In this document: positions 7,378 through 16,732 of the stretch, in pieces
How positions within the stretch are numbered: position 1 is the first letter of the stretch
How the letters are laid out: each line of letters begins with the position of its first letter
Assembly: GCA_012719345.1 (NCBI GenBank)
Contig: JAAYAN010000027.1
Location: 1-35,907 of the forward strand
DNA from: Ignavibacteria bacterium
Lineage (GTDB): Bacteria > Bacteroidota > Ignavibacteria > Ignavibacteriales > Melioribacteraceae
Direction: 5' to 3'
DNA: 35,907 nt
Made by a program: the position numbers and the translations under genes
The notes under the pieces: generated by a model
What the model was told of the DNA's origin: nothing
Databases searched by the model: none
The model's input: only the letters and a program-made list of their open reading frames with translations

Positions 7378-8634
7378 ATGAAAGCTTTCATTATTTCGGT
7401 TGGGGATGAGTTACTGATAGGGCAGACTGTTAATACTAACGCATCATTTTTGGCTGAACAATTAACAAAATATAACTACGAAGTTGTTAAGATAAGCGTA
7501 GTAGGAGATGATGAACAAGCAATTCTTGATGAACTTGATTATTCAGTTTCTTTAGCCGATGTTATTTTTGTTACCGGAGGATTGGGACCGACACACGACG
7601 ATATAACAAAAAAGTGTCTTCAAAATTTCTTCGATAAGTCCCTTGTTGTCAATCCCGAAGTTCTTAATGACGTAAGACTGTTTTTTCAGAAACGCGGAAA
7701 AACCTTAACGAAAATAAACGAAGACCAGGCTCTTGTTTTGGAAGATGCAACCGTATTTAGAAATCTTGTAGGTACTGCTCCGGGAATGTTGAATGAGAAA
7801 AATGGAAAATTTGTTATAACCATGCCAGGTGTTCCTTTTGAAATGAAAAGTATTTTTGAAAATTCCGTGTTACCGTATTTAACTGAAAAATATCCGCAAA
7901 ATAAAATAATTATTAAACAATTAAACCTGCTTACAACAGGCATTGCTGAATCTATTCTATATGAAAAGCTTGGCGATTTGGCAGTGCTTTTATCAGGAGC
8001 AAAACTTGCTTTTTTACCAAATGAGTTTGGCGTAAAAATGCGGATAACTGTTACTGCTTCATCTGAAGAAGAAGCTGAGAGCAAGATTTTAGAAATAGAA
8101 CAAAAAATAAGAGCAATAGTTGGTAGATACATTTACGGAAAAGGTGATGCAACAATAGAAGAAGTTGTTGCCCGCTTATTAATTGACCGAGGACTGAAAT
8201 TAGGTGTTGCCGAATCCTGTACGGGTGGTTTAATCTGTAACAGATTAACAAATGTTCCAGGCAGCAGCAATTTCTTTGAACGGGGAATTATTACCTACAG
8301 CAATGGAGCAAAGGTCGAACTTCTTAATGTGAATGAGGATTTTATTCACAATTACGGAGCAGTAAGTCTGGAAGTTGCGCGACAGATGGCTGAAGGCGTA
8401 AGAAAATGCAGCGGAACTGATATTGGCGTTGCTTCAACAGGAATTATGGGTCCTTCGGGAGCTACCGAAAACAAACCGATAGGACTTGTTTACATAGGTA
8501 TTTGCGATGATAAAATATGTACTGCAAAAGAATTTCATTTTGGAGATGATAGAATACTAAACAAAATTAAAACTTCGCAAGCTGCAATAGAAATGTTAAG
8601 AAGATATCTTCTTGGAATTCCGTATGACGAATAG
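7378..8634 (+). CDS. cinA: CinA: ADP-ribose pyrophosphatase-like/NMN deamidase
   Basis: A two-domain protein of 418 residues. Residues 1-165 are a MoaB/MogA-like fold with ISVGDELLIGQTVNTNA and FVTGGLGPTHDD, linked in this family to ADP-ribose or NMN pyrophosphatase activity. Residues about 255-415 are the CinA C-terminal (PncC) domain with AESCTGGLICNRLTNVPGSS, GVASTGIMGPSG and PIGLVYIG, which deamidates nicotinamide mononucleotide for NAD salvage. It comes two genes before recA, the arrangement known from Gram-positive cinA-recA operons where CinA was named for competence. It overlaps thpR by 11 bases. Confidence 0.95.
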   Translation: MKAFIISVGDELLIGQTVNTNASFLAEQLTKYNYEVVKISVVGDDEQAILDELDYSVSLADVIFVTGGLGPTHDDITKKCLQNFFDKSLVVNPEVLNDVRLFFQKRGKTLTKINEDQALVLEDATVFRNLVGTAPGMLNEKNGKFVITMPGVPFEMKSIFENSVLPYLTEKYPQNKIIIKQLNLLTTGIAESILYEKLGDLAVLLSGAKLAFLPNEFGVKMRITVTASSEEEAESKILEIEQKIRAIVGRYIYGKGDATIEEVVARLLIDRGLKLGVAESCTGGLICNRLTNVPGSSNFFERGIITYSNGAKVELLNVNEDFIHNYGAVSLEVARQMAEGVRKCSGTDIGVASTGIMGPSGATENKPIGLVYIGICDDKICTAKEFHFGDDRILNKIKTSQAAIEMLRRYLLGIPYDE

Positions 8635-9181
8635 GCTTTTTATTGCGCTTGAAATTCCTGATGAAGTTAAAGATAAACTAATTTACTTGCGAAATGAAAT
8701 TTACGGAGCCGGTTTTAAGAAAATTAAATGGGAAAATAAAGATAAGCTTCATATCACATTGAAATTTTTAGGCGAAACAGAAATTACTTTATATCCTGAA
8801 TTAAAAAATACAGTTTCAGAAACAGTTGAAAAGCAAAAGAAAACTTTGTTGTCATTTTCAGAATTCGGTGTTTTGTACAATAATACAAGTCCCAGAATTC
8901 TTTTAACCGGAACAGAAAAAAATAATGAGTTGCAATGTTTTAAAAGAAATATTGATGATAGATTAAGTGAGTTGGGGTTTGAAAAAGAATCACGAAGATT
9001 TGATCCTCACCTAACAATTTTCCGATTTAAACGCGCAGAAGACTCGATAATTGAGGAAAAATTTCTTAATAAAAAAATAGAAAACGTTAAGTTTACAACA
9101 GAAAAAATAGTTATATACAAAAGCAGTTTATTGAAAAGCGGATCGGTTTACGAACCGGTTGATGCATTTTTTATGAAATAA
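8624..9181 (+). CDS. thpR: RNA 2',3'-cyclic phosphodiesterase
   Basis: A member of the 2H phosphoesterase superfamily, often labelled 2'-5' RNA ligase. It opens 2',3'-cyclic phosphates at RNA ends. Both catalytic H-x-T motifs are present: [10 protein letters not shown] (about residues 43-52) and [10 protein letters not shown] (about 127-136). The length of 185 residues is normal. I chose ATG 8624 because [12 protein letters not shown] is the usual family start; a TTG at 8612 would add four residues. The start overlaps the cinA stop and recA follows after ten bases. Confidence 0.9.
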   Translation: MTNRLFIALEIPDEVKDKLIYLRNEIYGAGFKKIKWENKDKLHITLKFLGETEITLYPELKNTVSETVEKQKKTLLSFSEFGVLYNNTSPRILLTGTEKNNELQCFKRNIDDRLSELGFEKESRRFDPHLTIFRFKRAEDSIIEEKFLNKKIENVKFTTEKIVIYKSSLLKSGSVYEPVDAFFMK

Positions 9182-9191
9182 AGGAGGGACA

Positions 9192-10211
9192 ATGGCTGAC
9201 GAAAAAGAAGCAAAAATGAAAATTTTACAAGAGACTATCGGCAATATCGAAAAAATGCACGGCAAGGGAACAATAATGAAATTGGGTGACGGTGTAGTGA
9301 ACAAAGTGGAAGCGATTTCCACAAGTTCGTTATCGCTGGATGCCGCTTTGGGTATTGGGGGTGTTCCAAGAGGAAGAATTGTAGAAATTTACGGACCAGA
9401 ATCTTCAGGTAAAACTACAATATGCCTGCATATTATAGCAGAAGCACAAAAAGCAGGCGGGCTTGTAGCTTTTATTGATGCTGAGCACGCACTTGATGTG
9501 AATTATGCAAAACGGCTTAATGTAGATATAAATAATCTTTTAATATCGCAGCCTGATTACGGCGAGCAGGCTTTGGAAATTGTTGATACTTTGGTTAGAA
9601 GCAATGCTCTTGATGTGATTATAATAGATTCTGTTGCAGCGTTAGTTCCGCGCGCTGAAATAGAAGGAGAAATGGGAGATCCTCAAATGGGACTTCAGGC
9701 GCGGTTGATGTCGCAAGCTTTGCGAAAACTGACCGGAGCGATAAGTAAATCGAAAACCTGCGTGATTTTCACAAATCAGCTCCGCAGCAAGATTGGTGTT
9801 ATGTTTGGAAACCCCGAAACAACAACAGGCGGTAATGCGCTTAAATTTTATGCATCTGTGCGAATGGACGTGCGGCGTATTGCTGCTATAAAAGAAGGTG
9901 AAAATGTTATTGGTAACAGGACAAAAGTCAAAATAGTAAAAAGCAAAGTTGCTCCGCCATTTAAGGAAGTGGAGTTTGATATTATTTATAACGAAGGAAT
10001 CAGCAAAGTAGGCGATATTATAGATTTATCGGTAAACAGCGGTATTGTAAAAAAGAGCGGAGCTTGGTTTACATATGGAGACGATAGGTTTCAAGGCCGC
10101 GAGCAGTTTAAACAGAAAATAGCAGAAGATAAAACTTTGTTTGAAAAATTAGAAAAAGAAGTTAAGAAAGCTATAGGTATTTCTGAAGAAGAAGAAAAAC
10201 CGGTCAAATAA
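9192..10211 (+). CDS. recA: Recombinase A
   Basis: RecA forms filaments on single-stranded DNA, promotes homologous pairing and strand exchange, and stimulates LexA-type self-cleavage. The 339-residue protein contains Walker A GPESSGKT (68-75), Walker [11 protein letters not shown], the DNA-binding L1/L2 loops ([10 protein letters not shown] and the [19 protein letters not shown] segment), and the acidic C-terminal tail ISEEEEKP. The ribosome binding site AAGGAGGG is the strongest in the window, consistent with high expression. It lies inside the purC operon with only ten bases upstream, so no LexA box or private promoter is evident. recX follows with a one-base overlap. Confidence 0.99.
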   Translation: MADEKEAKMKILQETIGNIEKMHGKGTIMKLGDGVVNKVEAISTSSLSLDAALGIGGVPRGRIVEIYGPESSGKTTICLHIIAEAQKAGGLVAFIDAEHALDVNYAKRLNVDINNLLISQPDYGEQALEIVDTLVRSNALDVIIIDSVAALVPRAEIEGEMGDPQMGLQARLMSQALRKLTGAISKSKTCVIFTNQLRSKIGVMFGNPETTTGGNALKFYASVRMDVRRIAAIKEGENVIGNRTKVKIVKSKVAPPFKEVEFDIIYNEGISKVGDIIDLSVNSGIVKKSGAWFTYGDDRFQGREQFKQKIAEDKTLFEKLEKEVKKAIGISEEEEKPVK

Positions 10212-10843
10212 TGCTTATTAAAAGTATCATCCGAATAAAGAACAAAATCAGAATTTCTTTTGACGATGATACTTTTTTAATTTTAAATGAAAATTCAATA
10301 ATAGAATACAACCTTTATAAAGGACTTAATTTACCTGATGAGCTTTTTGATAAATTAAACAATGAAAGCAGGTTTTTAACTGCAAGTAATTATGCATTCC
10401 GCTTGCTCTCCTTAAGAAATTATACAAAAAAAGAATTAACAGATAAACTGAAGAAAAAAGAATATGAAGAACCGGTAATACTGAGAGTCCTTAATTACCT
10501 TGAAGAAAAGAACTACATTAATGATGAAATATTCGCCGAAAAATTTCTGGAAAGTAAAATACGACAGTCAAAAACCGGACAGTTAAAGATTAAAAGTCAG
10601 CTAATTAAAAAAGGAATTGAACTTAAAATAATTGAAAGGTTATTTAGAACTATACTGAAAGAAGAAGATTTTGAAATAACTGCAATAAATTTGGCGCAAA
10701 AAAAAATAAAAATGCTTAAAAGCAAACCTCTGCAAGAAAAAGTTAAAATGCACAAAATTTACAATTTTCTTTTGGGCAAAGGGTTCAGTATGGAATTAAG
10801 TTACAAAACAGCGGTTTCTGTAGTAAATAAAAAAGAAGAATAA
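10211..10843 (+). CDS. recX: RecX regulatory protein
   Basis: RecX binds RecA filaments and limits their growth and ATPase activity. The 210-residue protein shows the family core of helical triplets: ASNYAFRLLSLRNYTKKELTDKLKKK (about 58-83), VLNYLEEKNYINDEIFAEKFLES (about 92-116) and the Lys/Arg-rich C-terminal helices. The first 55 residues form a short beta-rich extension seen in many RecX proteins. The ATG shares its A with the recA stop, giving translational coupling that keeps RecX below RecA. It closes the operon; no strong terminator follows. Confidence 0.93.
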   Translation: MLIKSIIRIKNKIRISFDDDTFLILNENSIIEYNLYKGLNLPDELFDKLNNESRFLTASNYAFRLLSLRNYTKKELTDKLKKKEYEEPVILRVLNYLEEKNYINDEIFAEKFLESKIRQSKTGQLKIKSQLIKKGIELKIIERLFRTILKEEDFEITAINLAQKKIKMLKSKPLQEKVKMHKIYNFLLGKGFSMELSYKTAVSVVNKKEE

Positions 10844-10980
10844 GAATTGATGTAATTGATTAAATTAAATAGATTTTGTTAATTTATATCTTAATTTTTT
10901 TTGAATTTGGAAATTCTTCAGCAAAGCATTTGGTTTAATAAGATCTCAAATGAAATAAAATGATACTAAAGGAGATTGCA

Positions 10981-12447
10981 ATGAAAAATAAAATAATTGG
11001 CGATGGATTAACATTTGATGATCTTCTTCTTGTTCCGGCAAAATCTTCGGTACTCCCGCGCGAAACAGATATCACTTCGTATCTTACCAGGGATATAAAA
11101 CTTAATGTCCCTCTTCTTTCGGCAGCAATGGATACAGTTACTGAATCGGAAATGGCAATTTCTATGGCGGGGCAGGGAGGTATTGGTATTATTCATAAAA
11201 ATATGTCTATAGATGCCCAAGCCGATGAAGTTGATAAAGTTAAAAGATCCGAAAGCGGAATGATTCATAATCCTATTACTCTTACCCAAGATAAAACTAT
11301 TGGATGTGCTCTGAACGTAATGAGCAAATATAGAATATCTGGTATCCCGATTGTTGATGAAAAAAATAAGCTGATTGGAATTCTCACAAACAGAGATTTA
11401 CGTTTTGAATTAAATCTTGATCTTCCAGTGAAAGAAATAATGACTTGTAAAAATCTTATAACTGCTCCTCAAGGAACAACGTTAGAACAAGCCGAAAGTA
11501 TATTACAAAAACATCGTATAGAAAAATTACCTGTTGTAGATAAAAACAACATTCTTAAAGGATTAATTACTTTTAAGGATATTTCGAAAAAGAAGAAGTT
11601 CCCGAATGCATGTAAAGATGAAATCGGAAGATTAAGAGTTGGAGCAGGTGTTGGTGTTACAAGAGATATTCTTGAAAGAGTGAGCGCGCTTGTAAGCGTT
11701 CAAGTTGATGTGATTGTTGTTGATACAGCTCACGGACATTCGGATGGAGTTTTAAAAGCTGTTAAAAATATTAGGAAAAACTTTAAAAATATAAATTTAA
11801 TTGCCGGAAATATAGTTACAAAAGAAGCTGCCTTAGCATTGGTTGAATGCGGGGTAGATGCAGTAAAAGTAGGAATAGGCGCCGGCTCAATTTGTACAAC
11901 AAGAATAATTGCCGGTGTAGGGATGCCTCAAATCAGCGCTGTTATGGAGGTTGCAGAAGCTCTGAAAGGTAAAAAAATACCGGTTATTGCAGACGGAGGT
12001 ATAAAACAAACCGGAGATGTTGCAAAAGCAATTGCAGCCGGAGCCGATACAGTAATGATTGGTGGAATGTTGGCTGGTGTTGATGAAACACCCGGTGAAA
12101 AAGTTTTATACGAAGGCAGAAGCTTTAAGGTTTACAGAGGAATGGGTTCGATAGGAGCTATGCAGCAGGGAAGTAAAGACCGTTATTTTCAAGATGCTGA
12201 AGATGATATCAAAAAGCTGGTACCAGAAGGAGTTGAAGGAAGAGTCCCTTATAAAGGACCTCTTTCCGATACAATATATCAATTTATCGGAGGTTTGCGT
12301 TCTGCAATGGGGTATTGCGGCGTAAAGACTATTGAACAGATGAAGACAAAGGCAAGATTTGTAAAAATTACAAATGCAGGACTTCGCGAAAGCCATCCGC
12401 ATGATGTGATTATTACAAAAGAATCGCCAAATTATCATCAAAGATAA
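10981..12447 (+). CDS. guaB: Inosine-5'-monophosphate dehydrogenase
   Basis: GuaB oxidises IMP to XMP with NAD+, the committed step to GMP. I chose ATG 10981 because AAAGGAG lies 6 bases upstream and the 488-residue product starts as usual ([20 protein letters not shown]); an ATG at 10960 would add seven residues. The N- and C-terminal barrel halves flank two CBS domains (about 93-205, with [10 protein letters not shown] and [10 protein letters not shown]). The catalytic cysteine is in [12 protein letters not shown] near residue 303, and GMGSIGAM and the flap segment near residue 410 are intact. It is followed after 14 bases by a glycosyltransferase gene and then purD, so two purine genes share one transcript. 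Confidence 0.98.
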   Translation: MKNKIIGDGLTFDDLLLVPAKSSVLPRETDITSYLTRDIKLNVPLLSAAMDTVTESEMAISMAGQGGIGIIHKNMSIDAQADEVDKVKRSESGMIHNPITLTQDKTIGCALNVMSKYRISGIPIVDEKNKLIGILTNRDLRFELNLDLPVKEIMTCKNLITAPQGTTLEQAESILQKHRIEKLPVVDKNNILKGLITFKDISKKKKFPNACKDEIGRLRVGAGVGVTRDILERVSALVSVQVDVIVVDTAHGHSDGVLKAVKNIRKNFKNINLIAGNIVTKEAALALVECGVDAVKVGIGAGSICTTRIIAGVGMPQISAVMEVAEALKGKKIPVIADGGIKQTGDVAKAIAAGADTVMIGGMLAGVDETPGEKVLYEGRSFKVYRGMGSIGAMQQGSKDRYFQDAEDDIKKLVPEGVEGRVPYKGPLSDTIYQFIGGLRSAMGYCGVKTIEQMKTKARFVKITNAGLRESHPHDVIITKESPNYHQR

Positions 12448-12461
12448 AACAGACCTTTACA

Positions 12462-13745
12462 ATGTTTAAAGTCTTAATAATTGCATATTATTTCCCTCCA
12501 ATGGGACTTGCCGGTGTACAGCGTACTTTAAGGTTCGCAGAATATATGCCTTTGTATAATTGGGAACCTACAGTTATTACTACAGGAACAAAAGAGCTTA
12601 ATGCTATTGATTTATCGTTAATGAATGAAGCCCAGGAATCCGGAATCAGAATTATAAGAACAAATCCTTTGCCAAAGAACATTAACGAATTATCCGAACA
12701 GACAATAAGTATGTCTCATAAGGTTAATGCAAGTAAAGTTAAAAAGTATTTCAATTCTTTCTATGTTCCTGATGAAAAAAAACATTGGGCAAAAAAAGCT
12801 TATGAAAAAGCAAAAGAGATTTTAGCAAAAGAAAAATTTGATATAATTTTTATTCCGGCTCCGCCTTTCTCGGTTTTTGAAATAGGTGCTGCCCTGAAGA
12901 GGGAATTCGATATACCCTTGTTTGTTGACTACAGATCTTTGTGGTACGGAAACCAATATAATATTTATCCAACTTTATATCATTTTGTCAAGCAGAAAAG
13001 AAACGAATACAATTGCTTAAGAGCAGCTGAAAGAGTAATAGTCGTAAACAGACGAATAAAAGAAATGCTTCTTACCAACTTTAAATTTCTCAGGTTTGAA
13101 GATGTTCTTATAATTCCGCATGGTTTTGATAGTCCCGACTATCAGGAAAACAACAAATATCCTAAGGTAAATGATAAATTATCAATAACTTATACAGGTT
13201 TATTTGCAGATAAAATTACTCCTAGATATTTTCTTAAAGCATTTAAGGAATTATCTATTGAACGACCTGATATTACTCAAAACATTGAATTAAATTTTGT
13301 AGGTGCGTTAAATAAAAAGAATAAAGCTTTAGTGCGGGAATTAAAACTTCAGGAAAATGTTAAGGAATTCGGGTATCTTACACATAAAGAAGCTGTACGC
13401 AGAATTGTTTCGAGTGATGCTTTATGGCTGATGATTAGCAAAGTAAAAAATGCCGATGCCGTAACAGTTGGAAAAATGTTTGAATATTTCGGGTCGGGCA
13501 AACCTGTAATAACTTGTGTTCCCGACGGAGCAGCAAAAGTTGCTGCACAAGAATACGGAGCCTCGTATATTGCCGAACCCGATAACATAAGCGAAATACA
13601 AAATGCAATAGTAAAACTTCACGAAGATTTTAGGAATAATAATTTGCCGAAAGCGAACGAAGATTTTATGATTAAGCACGAAAGGAAAAATCTGACTGAA
13701 ATATTAACAAAAGAATTTCAGTTTTTTATTAAGGAAATTGTATGA
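12462..13745 (+). CDS. Glycosyltransferase, GT4-like
   Basis: A GT-B-fold glycosyltransferase of 427 residues. The N-terminal YYFPPMGLAGVQRTLRFAEYMP (about residues 8-29) is the acceptor-side loop typical of family 4 enzymes. A middle HGFDSPD, ITYTGLFADK and the donor-site segment VGKMFEYFGSGKPVITCVPDG (about 341-361) follow in order. The acidic residue before the GSGKP loop is the usual sugar-nucleotide contact. No membrane segment is seen, so it probably acts on the cytoplasmic face on a surface-polysaccharide or lipid-linked acceptor; the sugar and acceptor cannot be told. It sits between guaB and purD and overlaps purD by 4 bases. Confidence 0.88.
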   Translation: MFKVLIIAYYFPPMGLAGVQRTLRFAEYMPLYNWEPTVITTGTKELNAIDLSLMNEAQESGIRIIRTNPLPKNINELSEQTISMSHKVNASKVKKYFNSFYVPDEKKHWAKKAYEKAKEILAKEKFDIIFIPAPPFSVFEIGAALKREFDIPLFVDYRSLWYGNQYNIYPTLYHFVKQKRNEYNCLRAAERVIVVNRRIKEMLLTNFKFLRFEDVLIIPHGFDSPDYQENNKYPKVNDKLSITYTGLFADKITPRYFLKAFKELSIERPDITQNIELNFVGALNKKNKALVRELKLQENVKEFGYLTHKEAVRRIVSSDALWLMISKVKNADAVTVGKMFEYFGSGKPVITCVPDGAAKVAAQEYGASYIAEPDNISEIQNAIVKLHEDFRNNNLPKANEDFMIKHERKNLTEILTKEFQFFIKEIV

Positions 13746-15022
13746 ATGTTTTATTGATTGGAAACGGCGGAAGAGAACACGCTATTGCTTATAAATTATC
13801 AGAAAGCAAAAGTCTTAAAAAATTATATATAATTCCCGGGAATCCCGGAACTGCTTCTTGTGGCGAAAATGTAAATCTAAAAACAGATAAAGATATAATA
13901 CTCTCTTTTTGTAAAGATAAAAATATAGATTTGGTTGTAATAGGACCGGAACAGCCGCTTGTTGATGGATTATCGGATTTTTTGCTTGAAAACGGATTTA
14001 AAGTATTTGGTCCGTCTGCAAAAGCTTCACAAATTGAAGGAGATAAAGTTTTTTCTAAAAATTTGATGAAAAAATATAAAATCCCGACTGCAGCTTTTGA
14101 GGTTTTTAAAAGAGAAGAAAAAGCAAAAGCCGAAGAATATATAAGAAACTCGAAATTCCCGCTGGTATTGAAGGCTTATGGACTTGCAGCCGGCAAAGGT
14201 GTTTTAATCTGCAATAATTTTAAGGAAGCAGTAAATGGATTAAAACTTATTTTTGAAGAAAACGCATTTGGAGATGCAGGCGAAAAAATTGTAATTGAAG
14301 AATTTATGCAGGGTGAAGAAGCCTCTGTTTTTGCAATAACTGACGGAAATGATTTTATTACTCTTCCCGCAGCTCAGGATCATAAAAGAATTTATGATAA
14401 TGATGAAGGAAAAAATACTGGCGGAATGGGTTCTTATGCGCCTGCTCCTGTAATTACCGAAGAGCTTCAGAAAGAGATAAACGATACTGTTATATTGCCT
14501 ACATTAAAAGCTATGGAAGCAGAGGGATGTAAATTTTCCGGCTGCCTTTATTGCGGTTTAATGATAACAACCGAAGGACCTAAAGTAGTTGAATTTAACT
14601 GCCGGTTCGGCGATCCCGAAGCACAGGTAGTTCTTCCAATATTACAAGGCGATTTTCTTAAACTTCTTATATCTGCTGCCGAAGGGAAATTAGATAAATC
14701 CCAATACAAATACGAAAACAAATCAGCAGTTTGTGTTGTTGCCGCCTCTGCAGGATATCCGGATTTATATAAAAAAGGCTATGAAATTACAGGCCTTGAG
14801 AAAAAATTAAACAATATAATTGTATTTCAGGCAGGAACAAAATCGGAAGGGGATAAAATTGTTACAAGCGGCGGAAGAGTTTTAGGGATTACCGCAGTAT
14901 GTGATGAAAATAATATCCCAAAATGTAAAATAATGGCTTACGAAGCTATTAAAAATATTAATTTCGAAGGAATGCAGTTCCGATCTGATATTTCGGATAA
15001 AGCTCTGAAGCATTTAAAATAA
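13742..15022 (+). CDS. purD: Phosphoribosylamine-glycine ligase
   Basis: PurD joins phosphoribosylamine and glycine with ATP to give GAR, the second step of purine synthesis. The 426-residue ATP-grasp enzyme shows LLIGNGGREHAIAYKLSES at the N-terminus, IIPGNPGTASCGEN, FGPSAKASQIEGDKVFSK, LVLKAYGLAAGKGV, the metal and ATP site HKRIYDNDEGKNTGGMGSYAP and FNCRFGDPEAQV (about residues 280-291). Its ATG lies in the stop of the glycosyltransferase gene (ATGA). It is convergent with the HIT gene, whose stop codon is only two bases away. Confidence 0.98.
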   Translation: MNVLLIGNGGREHAIAYKLSESKSLKKLYIIPGNPGTASCGENVNLKTDKDIILSFCKDKNIDLVVIGPEQPLVDGLSDFLLENGFKVFGPSAKASQIEGDKVFSKNLMKKYKIPTAAFEVFKREEKAKAEEYIRNSKFPLVLKAYGLAAGKGVLICNNFKEAVNGLKLIFEENAFGDAGEKIVIEEFMQGEEASVFAITDGNDFITLPAAQDHKRIYDNDEGKNTGGMGSYAPAPVITEELQKEINDTVILPTLKAMEAEGCKFSGCLYCGLMITTEGPKVVEFNCRFGDPEAQVVLPILQGDFLKLLISAAEGKLDKSQYKYENKSAVCVVAASAGYPDLYKKGYEITGLEKKLNNIIVFQAGTKSEGDKIVTSGGRVLGITAVCDENNIPKCKIMAYEAIKNINFEGMQFRSDISDKALKHLK

Positions 15023-15024
15023 TA

Positions 15025-15372
15025 TCAGCCGGGAGGCCAATTAAATTTGCGTCCGCCAAGAAGATGCATATGAATATGATATACTTCCTGTCCGCCGTTA
15101 TTCCCGCAATTAAAAACCAGCCTGAATCCATCTTCCGAAATATTTTCTTTTTTAGCAATTTCATTGGCGGCATCAATCATTTCACCTAAAAGAACTGCAT
15201 CCGTTTTTCCGTTTATTTCACGGATAGTCGGGATTTCTTTTTTAGGAATAATAAGAATATGAACAGGAGCCTGAGGCTTAATATCCCTGAAAGCAAGAAC
15301 ATTTTCTGTTTCAAAAACAATATCTGCAGGGATTTCTTTAGATATAATTTTACTGAAAATAGTGTTTCCCAT
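15025..15372 (-). CDS. HIT-family nucleotide hydrolase
   Basis: A histidine-triad protein of the Hint/HinT branch, which hydrolyses AMP-N or AMP-linked adducts such as aminoacyl adenylates. The 115-residue protein is the normal length. FSKIISKEIPADIVFET at the N-terminus and the catalytic triad YHIHMHLLGG near the C-terminus are intact. It is the last gene of a six-gene minus-strand operon and its ATG overlaps the stop codon of the NtrC-type regulator by one base. No terminator is visible between it and the convergent purD. Confidence 0.94.
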   Translation of the reverse strand: MGNTIFSKIISKEIPADIVFETENVLAFRDIKPQAPVHILIIPKKEIPTIREINGKTDAVLLGEMIDAANEIAKKENISEDGFRLVFNCGNNGGQEVYHIHMHLLGGRKFNWPPG

Positions 15373-16730
15373 CAGTCTTTTCCTTTCTCTATATCGTATT
15401 TTTTCATTTTGCTGTATAAATGGCTGCGCTGGATTTCAAGAATATCGGCAGTTTTGCTTATGTTCCAATCATTTAATTCAAGCTGTTTTTTTATAAAAAC
15501 GCGCTCTGCCTTTTCTTTAAATTCCTGAAATGAGTTTGAAACATTAAGAATATCATCAATTTTCCCTTCCAATGGAGGCATCAATTTATAAATATCATCT
15601 TCCGTTATTTTATTCCCGGGTATCATTATTAAAAGCCGTTCGGTAAAATTTTTAAGCTCCCGGATGTTTCCAGTCCAGCTGAATTTTTGAAGCGTAAGTA
15701 AAGCATCGTTCCCGATTTCTTTTGACGGAATATTGTTTTTTGTGCAGATATCGGAAATGAAATGATTTATAAGTTCAGGAATATCTTCTTTTCTTTCGCG
15801 CAAAGGGGGAATAATAATTGGGATTACATTTAATCTGTGATAAAGATCTTCGCGGAAATTGCCGTTTTTAATTTCCTCTTTCAGGTCTTTATTTGTTGCG
15901 GCAACAATTCTAACATCAACCGAAATTTTATTAGTTCCCCCAACTCTTTCAATTTTTCCGTCTTCAATTGCTCTTAAAACTTTTGCCTGCGCCTGTTGGC
16001 TCATATCACCGATTTCATCAAGAAAAAGAGTGCCGCCGTCGGCTTGCTCAAACTTTCCTATCCTTTGCTGGACTGCACCGGTAAAAGAGCCTTTTTCGTG
16101 TCCGAAAAGTTCGGATTCTATAAGCTCGTTAGGTATTGCAGCGCAGTTTACTTCAATAATTTCCTTGTTCGCTCTGTTACTTGCTTTGTGGATTGCGCGT
16201 GCAATAAGTTCCTTTCCGGTTCCGTTTTCTCCAGTAATTAAAACACGCGCTTCGGTTTTGGCAACTCTGTCAACAGTTTCTAAAATAGATTTAATAGCTT
16301 TGCTTTTGCCAATGATTATATCTTTTGATTCAGCCGATTTTTTTAACGTCCGGTTCTCTTTAATTAAGGATGATTTTTCAATAGCATTGCGCACACTTAT
16401 TAAAAGTTTTTCTCTGTCAATCGGTTTTTCAATAAAATCGAATGCACCAAGTTTTGTAGCTTTTATTGCATTTTCGATGCTATTAAAGGCTGAAATCATA
16501 ATTACATTCAGTTCAATCTTTTTTTCGCGTAACATATTCAAAACCTCAAAACCGTTTAATCCAGGCATCTGAATATCAAGCAGAAGCAGATCATAACTGT
16601 AAGTAGCGATTTTATCAAGTCCTGTTTGCGAATCGCTGCAATATTCCACATAATAATCCTCGTATTCGAGAATCATTTTCAAGCTTTCGCCAATTTCAAG
16701 TTCATCATCAATTATCAGAATAGATTTCAT
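15372..16730 (-). CDS. NtrC-family sigma-54-dependent response regulator
   Basis: It activates transcription with sigma-54 RNA polymerase after phosphorylation. The 452-residue protein has a receiver domain with DD at 8-9, the phospho-acceptor Asp52 in LLLDIQMPG and Lys in DFIEKP; an AAA+ domain with Walker A GENGTGKE, the sigma-54 contact loop as GSFTGA instead of GAFTGA, GGTLFLDEIGDMS (Walker B) and LYHRLNVIPI; and a Fis-type helix-turn-helix at the C-terminus (WNISKTADILEIQRSHLYSKM). I chose ATG 16730; a GTG at 16736 would overlap the upstream stop as GTGA and add two residues. No histidine kinase is in the operon, so the partner is elsewhere. Confidence 0.95.
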   Translation of the reverse strand: MKSILIIDDELEIGESLKMILEYEDYYVEYCSDSQTGLDKIATYSYDLLLLDIQMPGLNGFEVLNMLREKKIELNVIMISAFNSIENAIKATKLGAFDFIEKPIDREKLLISVRNAIEKSSLIKENRTLKKSAESKDIIIGKSKAIKSILETVDRVAKTEARVLITGENGTGKELIARAIHKASNRANKEIIEVNCAAIPNELIESELFGHEKGSFTGAVQQRIGKFEQADGGTLFLDEIGDMSQQAQAKVLRAIEDGKIERVGGTNKISVDVRIVAATNKDLKEEIKNGNFREDLYHRLNVIPIIIPPLRERKEDIPELINHFISDICTKNNIPSKEIGNDALLTLQKFSWTGNIRELKNFTERLLIMIPGNKITEDDIYKLMPPLEGKIDDILNVSNSFQEFKEKAERVFIKKQLELNDWNISKTADILEIQRSHLYSKMKKYDIEKGKD

Positions 16731-16732
16731 AA

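Noticed and set aside
7686-8132. 148-codon minus-strand open frame
   Set aside because: It lies wholly inside cinA in antisense, in the middle of an operon, and shows no motif.
10903-10916. GAATTTGGAAATTC dyad upstream of guaB
   Set aside because: Short A+T-rich palindromes are expected by chance here; it is not near a recognisable promoter and resembles no purine-repressor site known to me.
15859-16572. 237-codon plus-strand open frame
   Set aside because: It is antisense to the AAA+ domain of the NtrC-type regulator, has no ribosome site, and its Ser/Leu/Phe-rich product matches no family; it is a codon-use shadow.
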